A DNA stretch of 54,529 nucleotides, from contig CABQNT010000016.1 of assembly GCA_902465605.1 (NCBI GenBank), positions 1 through 54,529 of the forward strand, given 5' to 3'. The notes beneath the pieces are model-generated. The model worked only from the letters and a program-made list of their open reading frames with translations, made no database searches and was not told where the DNA came from. This DNA is from Prevotella sp902465605 (GTDB lineage: Bacteria > Bacteroidota > Bacteroidia > Bacteroidales > Bacteroidaceae). Positions 16,225 through 25,634 of the stretch are shown here, piece after piece (position 1 is the stretch's first letter; every line of letters starts with the position of its first letter). The position numbers were made by a program, and so were the translations under genes.

Positions 16225-17166
16225 TTATTTTCGTTTCACGGTCAGCAGTACCGCTTCCATCTCACGCATCTTGTTGCGTTTGCCCATTTCGGGCGCATAG
16301 ACGAAGGCATCGAATACCAGTAACTTGCCAGCTACGCTGTCTTTGACGATGCGTCTCACCAACGGACCGCCCATGGCGTCGCCCACCATCTCCCACAGTC
16401 CGCGTTGTAGTTGACATGACTGTCTGCCGATACAGACGTTTTCTATAGTCATGGAGCGGGCTACGGTGCGCATGTACATGCGGTCGGTCTCGCCTTTCAT
16501 GTTCACTTTCAATACGCTATCCATGCGTTCGGACGGCTGATTATCAGTTCCGCTTAGGGTGTAGATGCACAAGTTCTGCATGCCCTGCGCCGCATTGTTG
16601 GACACCCAGAGGAAGTCCTTGCCCACCTTGTGGTAGGTCATGTCCGCAGGCAGCAGCACGGTATGGTGAAACATCGAGTCGATGAGCCTTCCACCACGCT
16701 CGGCATGCTTTCGCTGGAACTGTTGAATGGCCGACAGGTATTCGTTGGTCACCAGCAGCTGCCTCACTCGTTGTTGGTTCATGGCGATGAATTGCTTCAG
16801 GTCGTCGGCCGACCCCACGTCAACATATACAATCAATTGCGGTCGCGCATGGCGGTCGCGCTCGATATGAAGCGAGGGCTTGCCCTGCCATTTTCGGTTC
16901 CACCTCACCACCACGACATTGCGCGCCAGCAACAACTTTCCCTTGAATCGAGCAGAATCAACCTGCCGCACGTCGAACATTGGCTCGCGTTGCGGCAGTG
17001 CCACCATCGGTACCGCCAACATGTGGCTCACCAAACTGTCGACATCACCCATCACCAGAACCTCGTAAGGGTTCGCCGAGGCAGCGGGCAGCGGGCGTTG
17101 TTGATGCCGGCAGGCTGATAAGAGCAGCGTTGCAGCAAGGGCAACTACCCAACCAAGCCTGCTCAT
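16225..17166 (-). CDS. DUF4837 family lipoprotein
   Basis: The product has 313 residues with a lipoprotein signal (lipobox LSAC, Cys 19) and the Bacteroidetes-specific DUF4837 fold. Early in the mature protein is NPYEVLVMGD, then a mixed alpha/beta body. The function of the family is unknown; the lipobox places it in the envelope. Its ATG overlaps the rlmN stop by 4 bp (17163-17166), and pdxA follows after 69 bp, so it is part of the rlmN operon. Confidence 0.87.
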   Translation of the reverse strand: MSRLGWVVALAATLLLSACRHQQRPLPAASANPYEVLVMGDVDSLVSHMLAVPMVALPQREPMFDVRQVDSARFKGKLLLARNVVVVRWNRKWQGKPSLHIERDRHARPQLIVYVDVGSADDLKQFIAMNQQRVRQLLVTNEYLSAIQQFQRKHAERGGRLIDSMFHHTVLLPADMTYHKVGKDFLWVSNNAAQGMQNLCIYTLSGTDNQPSERMDSVLKVNMKGETDRMYMRTVARSMTIENVCIGRQSCQLQRGLWEMVGDAMGGPLVRRIVKDSVAGKLLVFDAFVYAPEMGKRNKMREMEAVLLTVKRK

Positions 17167-18194
17167 GCGCCAGTTTTTTTAGCCGTACTCAACAGGCCAC
17201 AGGCAGCGAAGATGTCCTGCCCACGACTGGCCCGGATGGTGGTGAAGATGCCATGCGACGTGAGGTAGTTGCGAAAGTTTTCCATCGTCTGCTCGTCGGC
17301 ACCTTTCAATGGCACGTTCGGAATCTGATGGAAGCGTATCAAGTTGACGCGGCAGTCCAGTCCACGCAGCAGGTCGATGATTCTGCGGGCGTGCATCGGC
17401 GTGTCGTTCAGTCCGCCAAAGACGATGTATTCGAACGACAACCGGCGCTGGTGAGCAAAGTCGTAGCCCCGCAACAGGTCAACAATTTGCTCGATGGGCA
17501 TGCCTTTCTCGGCGGGCATCAGCATGCTGCGCTGCTCGGGCAGGGCCGAATGCAGACTGATGGCCACATGGCAATCGCTCTCATCCAGAAAGCGTTTCAG
17601 CTTGCCTTTCACGCCCACGCTACTCACAGTGATGCGCTTGGGGCTCCAGGCATAACCGTAATCGGCGGTCATCACCTGCGTCACCCTCAGCACATTGTCC
17701 AAATTGTCCATCGGCTCTCCCTGCCCCATGAACACGATGTTGGTCAGCCTGTCGCGTTCGGGTAGTGAGTATATCTGGTTCATGATATCCGTATAGGTCA
17801 GATTTCCTTCAAACCCCTGCTTGCCAGTCTGACAGAACAGGCAGTTCATCTTGCATCCCACCTGACAGGACACGCACAGGGTGGCACGGTCGTCATCAGG
17901 GATGAACACCGTCTCGACAAACTTTCCCGAGGCGGTTGGAAACAGATATTTTATGGTTCCGTCTTTCGAATACTGCGCATCGATGTGCGCCATGCAACCA
18001 ATTTCATATTCTTCGGCCAGCCGCTCACGGTTCGCCTTCGAGATGTCGGTCATCTCGTCAATACTCGTCACCTGCCGCTGGTAGAGCCATTTAACCATCT
18101 GTCCGCCTGCGAACGAAGGCATTCCCAACGCCTGAGCCACCTCCTTGAGCTCGCTCAGCGTCATTCCCAACAGCTTTTTCTTACCAGTATCCAT
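17163..18194 (-). CDS. rlmN: 23S rRNA (adenine-2503-C2)-methyltransferase RlmN
   Basis: The 343-residue radical-SAM enzyme has the CxxxCxxC iron-sulfur motif in GCKMNCLFCQTG, a MGQGEPMDN motif, and the C-terminal block ASRGQDIFAACG with the second catalytic cysteine. It methylates A2503 of 23S rRNA and A37 of some tRNAs in the cytoplasm, using SAM both as radical source and methyl donor. It is the first gene of a four-gene minus-strand operon (rlmN, DUF4837, pdxA-like, flippase-like). Confidence 0.96.
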   Translation of the reverse strand: MDTGKKKLLGMTLSELKEVAQALGMPSFAGGQMVKWLYQRQVTSIDEMTDISKANRERLAEEYEIGCMAHIDAQYSKDGTIKYLFPTASGKFVETVFIPDDDRATLCVSCQVGCKMNCLFCQTGKQGFEGNLTYTDIMNQIYSLPERDRLTNIVFMGQGEPMDNLDNVLRVTQVMTADYGYAWSPKRITVSSVGVKGKLKRFLDESDCHVAISLHSALPEQRSMLMPAEKGMPIEQIVDLLRGYDFAHQRRLSFEYIVFGGLNDTPMHARRIIDLLRGLDCRVNLIRFHQIPNVPLKGADEQTMENFRNYLTSHGIFTTIRASRGQDIFAACGLLSTAKKTGA

Positions 18195-19044
18195 TTTTGC
18201 TCTTGTTTATTAAATCGCCGCCTGCCCTTTGCTGAAGACAGGCTTCGCCGCTGCAAAGTAAGTAATACTTGCTTTGCTTTCTGCTCGCACTATCTTTGCA
18301 AAGGTACACAAAAAGCCTGGAACATCCTACACCTAATATATAAAAACGAAAATTACGACCCAGATTCACACAAAAAAATCTGTGGTTTCTGCGAATTCTG
18401 CGTGACTAAACAGCCAAAGAATAAATTCTGCCAAAGATGAAAAAGCGAAGATGGCAGATGTTGGATGATTATGCCACCCCTCAAATGAAATCGTTTTTTG
18501 CGCGGAAAGCGATATATCACAACCCTACAAATTGTCCTTATTTTTTATCAAATTTATGGTCAAAATCGCCCCATAAAAAAGCACATTCTAGAAAAAATCA
18601 GTAGGCTTACCAGGCACAAAAGAACGATTTGGGAGGCCTGAAAAAAACGTTTTCAACTTCAAAAGGAGCATTTTATCGGCTAAAAACCATTTTTATTGAC
18701 GCACAACAAGCATGCTATTGAGGTGCAAAAGCATATGAATTGAATGCCAATAGCAATGCTTTTAACGAAAAAGAGCGTGAATAGCGTAGAACGAGTAGGG
18801 ATAAATACGTATAAGAATCTGATTGTCAAAGACATCCTAAAATCGCTCATATTTCTCATATTTGCGCCTTACTACCCGTCTGTTGGCAAAAACGCAAAAT
18901 ATGGAAGGCTTGCTTGTCAAGATTATTCATCATCCAACACGATGATGGTTGGCATATTCTCGACGTCAACTTATCCCTTCTTTGATAGTCAGAAAGGCGG
19001 ACGATAAAAAAGTAGGTTGTTCATTTCTTTTTGTGGGCTTTTTG
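18195..19044. other. Long intergenic region with repeat remnants
   Basis: No supported gene. At 18236-18310 there is a degenerate copy of the promoter-box repeat in both orientations: GCTCGCACTATCTTTGCA on plus, and CTTTGCAGCGGCGAAGCC on minus, which may drive rlmN. At 18695-18767 there is a short array with a period of 21-22 bp. An 88-codon frame at 18744-19007 is probably chance, since it starts within that array. Confidence 0.5.
18695..18767. repeat. Short array of 21-22-bp repeats (TGCAAAAGCAT type)
   Basis: About three degenerate units can be read, with ATTGA and GCAAAAGCAT-like cores recurring every 21-22 bases (ATTGACG, ATTGAGG, ATTGAAT). The motif matches the array at 31940-32027 and shares TGCAAAnnCAT with the palindromic array at 8962-9049. 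Confidence 0.5.
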
Positions 19045-19090
19045 CACTATCTTTGCATAAGATAGGCTGCGGCTCAACAATTACAAACAA
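19045..19090 (+). promoter_or_regulatory. Promoter-box repeat in front of the GT2/DUF4922/SpoIID gene
   Basis: TATCTTTG (19048-19055) is a perfect -7 box. With the following AAGATAG it forms the same dyad as in the 66-bp repeats at 6008-6168, and the next bases (GGCTGCGGCTCAACAAT) match too. The predicted start of transcription near 19060 lies inside the longest possible reading frame, which moves the start codon to 19146. Confidence 0.65.
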
Positions 19091-19145
19091 GAGCACAAGC
19101 TTATCTCGCTCAGAAACCAAATCCGTTCATGTAAAAACCAAAATA

Positions 19146-22100
19146 ATGAGAGAAAAAATAGACTGCTTCCTACCGTGCGATGACCTCGCCACGATGGAGA
19201 ATACCCTTCATGACTTGCGACAGAGCAAGTGTGTACGACAAATTTATCTGATGGTTTCGGAACAGTTCACGCAGGAAAACGAAGTTCCTCAAGACTGTTC
19301 CTTAGTCCGCATCGATCGTCTCACGTCATCCGAAACGATGAAAAAAATTGCCCAATTAGCCACTGCCGAGTATATCCTGCTCAGCAGGAAGGCCAAACCA
19401 TTCACGCTGGGGTTTCATGCCATGGATCGATGGCTGCGCGTGGCGGTCGACGCTGATGCAACCTGCGTGTACAGCGACCACTACGTCAGCGTGGACGGAA
19501 AGCGACAGCCCCATCCCGTGATTGATTACCAGGAGGGGAGCATCCGAGATGACTTTAATTTCGGACAGCTGCTGTTGCTGAAGACAGAGACCTGCAAGGC
19601 ATTCGCAGACCAAGCCGACAGGGGCGATTACTTATATGCCGGATTCTACGACCTGCGCCTCTTTCTCAGCACGCAAGGTACCATCTTCCACCTCGACGAA
19701 ATGCTTTATACCGAACAGAAGGTGGACAACCGACTGAGCGGAGAGAAACAGTTTGACTATGTGGACCCAAACAATCGGGAGGCACAAACGGAGATGGAAC
19801 ACGCTGCCACGGCGCACCTGACCGCCCTGGGTGCCAAGATTGAAACCACGGCATATAACAGACCCGATTTTGAAGAGCAGGACTTCGAGTTTGAAGCTTC
19901 GGTGATTATCCCTGTTTTCAACCGCGAAAAGACAATTGCTGATGCTATTGGGTCAGCATTCGCACAACAAACAACATTTCCTTTCAACGTGATAGTGGTA
20001 GACAACCACTCAACAGATGGCACTACCCACATCTTAGAGGAATTGACTCGCACCCACCAACGATTGATTCATCTCATCCCCGAGCGTACTGATCTTGGCA
20101 TTGGTGGCTGCTGGAACATGGCCGTGAATGACGAACGCTGCGGACGATTTGCCGTTCAGTTGGACAGCGATGACCTGTATTCGTCGTCCCAAACGCTGCA
20201 ACGTCTGATAAAGGCCTTTTATGAGCAAGGGGCCGCCATGATGATAGGTAGCTACCGCCTGTGCGACTTCAATCTGCAAACAATACCACCTGGCCTTATC
20301 AGTCATAGCGAATGGACAGACGAGAATGGTCCAAACAACGCTCTTCGCATCAATGGGCTTGGAGCTCCTAGAGCCTTTTTCACACCTTTGTTACGACAGA
20401 TACAGGTACCCAACACCAGCTATGGCGAAGACTATGCGCTGGGACTGCTCTTCTCACGCAAATACAAGATTGGACGCATCTTCAAAGAGTTGTATCTCTG
20501 TCGGCGATGGAATGGCAACAGCGATCATGATTTGAGCGTGGAGAAACTGAATAGGAACAACCAATACAAAGATCGACTGCGCACATTGGAGATTCAGGCA
20601 CGCCGACAAATGGTGAGCGGAAAGAGTGAAAGCATAGTGGAGAGCCAGTTGCACCGGTTCACCAACCGCCAACTGGAGGTTTGGGAAAGCGCCCACCAGC
20701 GGTTCAGAGAACTCAAACAAGTGGAAACTCGACAGCTGCTTTTGGGCGACAACAGCTTCACTATTCAGTTCAATCCAGCGCGAATGGTGTCGACGGGTGC
20801 CAAGATTGACCACAAATCGTTGGCAGCCCGCCCTTGCTTCCTCTGCGAGAAAAATCGACCGGAAGTGCAGATGACGAAGACGATTGACAAGGATTTTGAA
20901 TTACTCATCAATCCTTTCCCCATCCTGCCCGAACATTACACCATCCCACTTCGGAGGCATGAACCCCAACAAATAGCCCCACATTATGCGGAAATATACA
21001 AGCTGCTGGATGATTTTCCAGAGTTGATGGTATTCTACAACGGTCCTCGATGTGGCGCATCGGCTCCCGATCATGCCCATTTCCAAGGCGGCAGCAGCGG
21101 CGTCCTGCCTCTTCAGCAGGCATGGCAACGGCTTTCACACTCCTTAGAGCCTGTGATATCGCTGAGTGAAGACGACCAGCTGGCTGTGGTGAAGGCATAT
21201 CCGTGCCACGCCTTCGCCATCAAGTGCCACTCAGCCAAGGCAGGTGAAAAGCTCTTCCGCGAACTGTATAGGGCCCTTCCCCTGCACGAAGGTGACACGG
21301 AACCCATGATGAACATCGTGGCTTGGCGGCAGGATGACGACTATATTTCGGTGGTGTTCCCAAGAAAGAAGCACCGCCCCGACTGTTACTTCGCCGAGGG
21401 GGCTGACCAAATGCTCATCAGTCCCGGTGCCTTAGATATGGCCGGACTGATTATCACGCCCCGGAAAGAAGACTTTGAACGGCTCACGGCCGGACAACTT
21501 GATCACATTCTAAGCGAGATGAGCATCACCCAACAGGACATGCAACAAGTGTTGGACCGTCTGGCGAAAACCTCAAGCGCAAAACAGCCCACCTTCGCAA
21601 CCATAGAGAATCATCAAGAACCCAGCGTGTCGGTAGGAATCGTCAGCGCAGAAGAGATACGTTTCACGCTCAACAAGCCCTATCTGGCCAAAGGTGAGGT
21701 GGTGTCGGGCGAACAAACGGTATGCTTCCACGAAGGCGGCATCGGGTGGAACGGCAACACTTACCGTGAGTTGACGTTCACGCCCCATCAAGCTGACGCG
21801 TCGTTCACGCTTGACGACGTGACCATCGGCATCAACTTCCACTGGGAACGCAAAGAGTCGCAGACCTTCCCAGGTGTGTTGCGCCTCATCGTGGACAGCG
21901 AGAAGATATGCGCCATCAATGAGCTGCCAGTAGAAACCTACCTCGAGAGCGTCATCTCCAGCGAGATGAGTGCCACAGCCTCACTTGAACTACTGAAAGC
22001 ACATGCCGTCATCTCACGCAGCTGGCTGCTGGCTCAGATGGAGAAACGCCGCAACCTGAAAGAGTCGGCGAACAGCTTTTTCTCGTTCATTCGGAAAGAC

Positions 22101-22940
22101 GACGAGCTGATTAAGTGGTACGACCGCGAAGATCACACGCTCTTCGACGTATGCGCAGACGACCACTGTCAGCGATATCAGGGCATCACGAAGGAAACAA
22201 GTCCCAACGTGGCCACTGCCATTCGTCGCACACGAGGACAGATTCTGATGTCGGAAGGCGAGATATGCGATGCCCGCTTCAGCAAATGTTGTGGCGGCAT
22301 CAGCGAAGAGTATGAGTATTGTTGGGAGGACGAGCATAAACCTTATCTGGAAGCCATACGCGACAACCGCCAGCAACTGGAACGGAAAGCAGAACCACTC
22401 GTTGACCTGACAGTGGAGAAGAATGCCGAAGAATGGATACGCTCGGCACCCGAATCCTTCTGTCACACCACTGACAAAAAGATTCTCTCGCAGGTATTGA
22501 ACGACTATGACCAAGAGACTGCCGACTTCTATCGATGGAGAGTGAGCTACACCCAAACGGAGCTGAAAGCTCTCATCGAGCAGAAGACGAACATGACTTT
22601 TGGCGATATTCTGGACTTGGTGCCGCTGAAGCGAGGCAAGAGCGGGCGCATATCCCGCCTAAAAATCGTTGGCAGCGAACTGACCTTCACCATAGGCAAG
22701 GAATTAGAGATAAGAAGAACACTGTCAGAATCGCACTTGTATAGTTCGGCCTTCGTGGTTGACAAGGAGGATGTGGTTGATGGCGTTCCCCAAAGGTTTG
22801 TCCTCACCGGAGCTGGATGGGGTCACGGCGTGGGACTTTGTCAAATAGGTGCCGCGGTAATGGGTGAAGATGGATATGGCTACGATGAAATTTTAACCCA
22901 CTATTACCACCACGCCACCATCGAGAAACTGTACGAATGA
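19146..22940 (+). CDS. GT2 / DUF4922 / SpoIID multidomain protein
   Basis: With the start at MREKIDCF the product has 1264 residues. Residues 1-245 resemble a degenerate glycosyltransferase domain; 250-470 are a GT2 domain (ASVIIPVFNRE, then LDSDD at about 340). About 540-800 is DUF4922, with RPCFLCEKNR and GASAPDHAHFQGG (637-649), a pattern like the H-x-H-x-Q of GalT/Apa2-type nucleotidyl transferases. About 830-1260 is a SpoIID/LytB domain, ending with the typical GAGWGHGVGLCQIGAA. SpoIID proteins are lytic transglycosylases that act on denuded peptidoglycan. No signal peptide or membrane helix is visible. A longer frame starts at 19017, but that start lies upstream of the promoter box. Confidence 0.88.
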   Translation: MREKIDCFLPCDDLATMENTLHDLRQSKCVRQIYLMVSEQFTQENEVPQDCSLVRIDRLTSSETMKKIAQLATAEYILLSRKAKPFTLGFHAMDRWLRVAVDADATCVYSDHYVSVDGKRQPHPVIDYQEGSIRDDFNFGQLLLLKTETCKAFADQADRGDYLYAGFYDLRLFLSTQGTIFHLDEMLYTEQKVDNRLSGEKQFDYVDPNNREAQTEMEHAATAHLTALGAKIETTAYNRPDFEEQDFEFEASVIIPVFNREKTIADAIGSAFAQQTTFPFNVIVVDNHSTDGTTHILEELTRTHQRLIHLIPERTDLGIGGCWNMAVNDERCGRFAVQLDSDDLYSSSQTLQRLIKAFYEQGAAMMIGSYRLCDFNLQTIPPGLISHSEWTDENGPNNALRINGLGAPRAFFTPLLRQIQVPNTSYGEDYALGLLFSRKYKIGRIFKELYLCRRWNGNSDHDLSVEKLNRNNQYKDRLRTLEIQARRQMVSGKSESIVESQLHRFTNRQLEVWESAHQRFRELKQVETRQLLLGDNSFTIQFNPARMVSTGAKIDHKSLAARPCFLCEKNRPEVQMTKTIDKDFELLINPFPILPEHYTIPLRRHEPQQIAPHYAEIYKLLDDFPELMVFYNGPRCGASAPDHAHFQGGSSGVLPLQQAWQRLSHSLEPVISLSEDDQLAVVKAYPCHAFAIKCHSAKAGEKLFRELYRALPLHEGDTEPMMNIVAWRQDDDYISVVFPRKKHRPDCYFAEGADQMLISPGALDMAGLIITPRKEDFERLTAGQLDHILSEMSITQQDMQQVLDRLAKTSSAKQPTFATIENHQEPSVSVGIVSAEEIRFTLNKPYLAKGEVVSGEQTVCFHEGGIGWNGNTYRELTFTPHQADASFTLDDVTIGINFHWERKESQTFPGVLRLIVDSEKICAINELPVETYLESVISSEMSATASLELLKAHAVISRSWLLAQMEKRRNLKESANSFFSFIRKDDELIKWYDREDHTLFDVCADDHCQRYQGITKETSPNVATAIRRTRGQILMSEGEICDARFSKCCGGISEEYEYCWEDEHKPYLEAIRDNRQQLERKAEPLVDLTVEKNAEEWIRSAPESFCHTTDKKILSQVLNDYDQETADFYRWRVSYTQTELKALIEQKTNMTFGDILDLVPLKRGKSGRISRLKIVGSELTFTIGKELEIRRTLSESHLYSSAFVVDKEDVVDGVPQRFVLTGAGWGHGVGLCQIGAAVMGEDGYGYDEILTHYYHHATIEKLYE

Positions 22941-22942
22941 CA

Positions 22943-23138
22943 GGGAGTAAACAGGAGTGAATGGAAGTAAGCCGGAGTTAATAGGAGTTAGTAGGAGTCG
23001 GTGGGAGTTAATGGGAGATAGCGAACAAAGGCCTGTTAGGTAAAGAAAAATTTCCAAACGCCCACTGCATCTGACTATATAATATAAGGTAACGTCCGAT
23101 AACTCCAGTTAACTCCCACTAACTCCCCTTAACTCCCA
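22943..23138. repeat. Facing 10-bp-period arrays (GGAGTTAAT / ATTAACTCC)
   Basis: Eight decamers of the type GGAGTTAAT run from 22943 to 23022. Four decamers of the reverse complement (TTAACTCCCA type) run from 23099 to 23138. The two arrays could pair into a long stem around a 76-base loop. They fill the gap between two plus-strand genes, starting 2 bp after the stop codon. They could act as terminator or RNA processing site, or be a repeat that spreads. No gene lies here. Confidence 0.8.
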
Positions 23139-23178
23139 ATAAGAACTACCAGAAACGAAAAGCTCCAATCAACTCGAG

Positions 23179-24507
23179 ATGATAAAGATCAGCCATCACC
23201 TATTCAACTCTCCTATTGACCTCAACCACGAAGTTAAGGTTCCTTGGAAGTGGATGCCAACGTTGTACTTCTTCAAGGGGCTCACGTTTGTGATACTGTT
23301 CTATTTTCCACTCGTGATTTTCAAGCGAATGGGAGTCGACAACGGAGCGGCAACTTTCTTTATTGCCTGGTTGATGTTGCCCGTCGCCATGCGTCCCGTG
23401 CTATCCATCTTCGTGCAGACGGGCCACTGCAACCGCCTATGGATACTGCTGTCTGAAGCGCTAATCATCCTCTCCATGGCTGGCATGGCGTATACTCTGA
23501 ATGGCACTTGCTGGTTGGAAGGCAGCCTCATGTGTCTCGGGGTGATGGCCATTGCGCATGTTTTTCACGACATTGCCATCGACAAATTCAGTCTGCAGGC
23601 CATCAAGCACCACCGCACCTCGTCGCTTCGTCTCTTCAAGCTGACGTTCTACCAACTGTCCATGCTAGTGGTACTGGGCATCATCGTGATGATAGGCGGA
23701 AACCTGGAGGTGATAACTCGGAACATACGCAGTTCATGGAGCACGGCATGCTACTGCCTCTGCGGCATTCTTGCCGTCGTGCTGATGTGGCACATCTTCA
23801 TGATACCACAGTCGGGTGCCGATGACAGAGAGCGAAAGATACGGGTTTCCGACATGTTCTACGCCTGCCTGAACACCAGTGCCGACCTCATCCGAACCCC
23901 AAGTTCGTGGCCAGGCATTCTCTTCCTGAGCATGTTTCTGTTGCCCTGTACGTTGCTCACGCCCGTTTCCATCCAGTTCATGCTCGACTTAGGAAGCAGC
24001 GGCGGACTGGCACTGTCGCCGCAAGAGTTTGGCTATGTACAAGGAACGGTGAGTATCTTCGGCCTCATCATCGGTGGCATGCTGGGCATCTGGCTTCTTC
24101 GGAAGGTTGGATTCAGCAATGTACTACCGCTCATGACGTTTGCCACATGCATTCCACCACTCTTCTACGTTTATCTCAGCTATGCCCTACCCGCGAACAT
24201 TGGTTGGATAGCGTGCTGCGCATTCATCACTCAAATGGCCTGTGGATTCGGCTTATGCGCCCATTTGCATTACCTTGTTTATTACAGTGAGGTAAAACGA
24301 GTGTCTACCTATGCCCTGTGCATGTCACTGGTCACGGTGTCTGTCATGATTCCCATGATGCTCTCCGGCTCTCTTCAGCAAGCCCTTGGCTATCGTCGCT
24401 TTTTCATTCTCACCACCCTTTTGGGCATCTGTACCCTCATTACATCGGCCTTGGTGATGGTGGACAAGGAACTGACGGAGGAGGAAAACAAGCAAATAGA
24501 AAAGTGA
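23179..24507 (+). CDS. MFS transporter, AmpG-like
   Basis: The product has 442 residues with about twelve membrane helices (for example LTFVILFYFPLVIF and VVLGIIVMIGG) and no extra domain. The overall pattern is that of the PAT/AmpG branch of the major facilitator superfamily, which imports muropeptides, though the key residues cannot be checked by eye. It follows the SpoIID fusion on the same strand after 238 bp of repeats, which fits a role in cell-wall fragment uptake. Substrate assignment is inference. Confidence 0.75.
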   Translation: MIKISHHLFNSPIDLNHEVKVPWKWMPTLYFFKGLTFVILFYFPLVIFKRMGVDNGAATFFIAWLMLPVAMRPVLSIFVQTGHCNRLWILLSEALIILSMAGMAYTLNGTCWLEGSLMCLGVMAIAHVFHDIAIDKFSLQAIKHHRTSSLRLFKLTFYQLSMLVVLGIIVMIGGNLEVITRNIRSSWSTACYCLCGILAVVLMWHIFMIPQSGADDRERKIRVSDMFYACLNTSADLIRTPSSWPGILFLSMFLLPCTLLTPVSIQFMLDLGSSGGLALSPQEFGYVQGTVSIFGLIIGGMLGIWLLRKVGFSNVLPLMTFATCIPPLFYVYLSYALPANIGWIACCAFITQMACGFGLCAHLHYLVYYSEVKRVSTYALCMSLVTVSVMIPMMLSGSLQQALGYRRFFILTTLLGICTLITSALVMVDKELTEEENKQIEK

Positions 24508-24637
24508 ACCATTCGGCAATGAGTAGCCGTTACGTTTTCGATGCATAAAAAAATTTTGAGGTTATTCATTTTTGTCGTAACTTAGCACCTGATAATAACA
24601 CCCAACGATATAACTAACTCACATTAAAATACCAACC

Positions 24638-25537
24638 ATGAAGAAAACGATGAAGATGTTGGCAACCGCCCTGTTGCTATCCGCCATCTGCTTGTCAGCA
24701 TGCGAAAAGCCATCACTGGCAGAGGAGACAAACACCGAAGAACAAGAAGCAAAAGACTTGTTTCACCTTTCTTTCCGTGTCGCCCAATTCGAACACATTC
24801 CTTTCAATCAAGCCGTAGACATGTCGCGTGCCACCGATGTCAAGCAAGTTTGCACGCGTATCAGTTTGGCCCTGTTCAAGGATGGCGTGAAAGTAAAGAA
24901 CATTCATCAAGATACGAAGGACACCCACTTCGGTCAGATTGATGTCACACTGCCAGCAGGAACTTACCAAGTTGTCGCTATTGCCCACAGTGGCAACGGA
25001 TCAGCCACCATTACATCGTCCGAAGAGATCTCATTTCCCAAGAACAAGATGACCGACACCTTTTATTATTGTCAAGAGGTGACGGTTGGAGGCAATGCGT
25101 CTTACCAACTCGAAATGAAGCGTGCCGTAGCTATGTTCAGACTGGTAACCACCGATGCCATACCAACAGCCGTCAAAACCATGAAGTTCTATTATACGGG
25201 CGGCAGCTCAACATTCAATGCGGTGACAGGCGTTGGTGCGAAAAACTCGCGCCAGACTGAAGAACGCACCGTGACAGATGCAAAGCATACTGGGCCAGGA
25301 CAGTTTGACGTGTACACCTTTCCGCACACGCCCTCGGATGTGTTGAAGATCACAGTATCTGCATTAAACGCTTCTGGCGATGTCATTACCGAGCACACTT
25401 TCGAAGAGGTTCCTGTCAAAGTAAATGAGATTACACAATACAAAGGCTCTTTCTTTCAAGGTACCACACCAGCAGATGCCAATATATTTTCCTTTTCCGT
25501 CCAAGACGAATGGACGAAAAAAGAATACACTTATTAA
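24638..25537 (+). CDS. FimB/Mfa2-like fimbrial lipoprotein
   Basis: The product has 299 residues with a lipoprotein signal (MKKTMKMLATALLLSAICLS then lipobox LSAC at Cys 22) and two beta-sandwich regions as in type V pilus anchor proteins (FimB/Mfa2). LPAGTYQVVAIAHSG and an EMKRAVAMFRLV strand are family-like. Such proteins anchor or cap type V fimbriae on the outer membrane. No fimbrillin partner gene is next to it, so it may be an orphan. Confidence 0.65.
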   Translation: MKKTMKMLATALLLSAICLSACEKPSLAEETNTEEQEAKDLFHLSFRVAQFEHIPFNQAVDMSRATDVKQVCTRISLALFKDGVKVKNIHQDTKDTHFGQIDVTLPAGTYQVVAIAHSGNGSATITSSEEISFPKNKMTDTFYYCQEVTVGGNASYQLEMKRAVAMFRLVTTDAIPTAVKTMKFYYTGGSSTFNAVTGVGAKNSRQTEERTVTDAKHTGPGQFDVYTFPHTPSDVLKITVSALNASGDVITEHTFEEVPVKVNEITQYKGSFFQGTTPADANIFSFSVQDEWTKKEYTY

Positions 25538-25600
25538 TCGGCATCCTTCAAGAATGATACTTTTATAGGTCAACCAGACTGATTTTTGGAAAGATTTTTC

Positions 25601-25608
25601 TACCTTTG
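25601..25608 (+). promoter_or_regulatory. Promoter -7 box of ptb
   Basis: TACCTTTG is a full match to TAnnTTTG. TTTTTGG lies 12 bp upstream, too close for a standard -33 element. The ptb ATG is 26 bp downstream. Confidence 0.55.
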
Positions 25609-25634
25609 GCCCAGCTTTCCAAAAAGAGGATATT

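Noticed and set aside
18744..19007. 87-codon plus-strand frame
   Set aside because: Starts inside a repeat array and shows no protein-like composition or conserved motif.
19017..19145. N-terminal extension of the SpoIID fusion
   Set aside because: The -7 box at 19048-19055 lies inside it, so the mRNA would start after the first ATG; the start at 19146 fits better.
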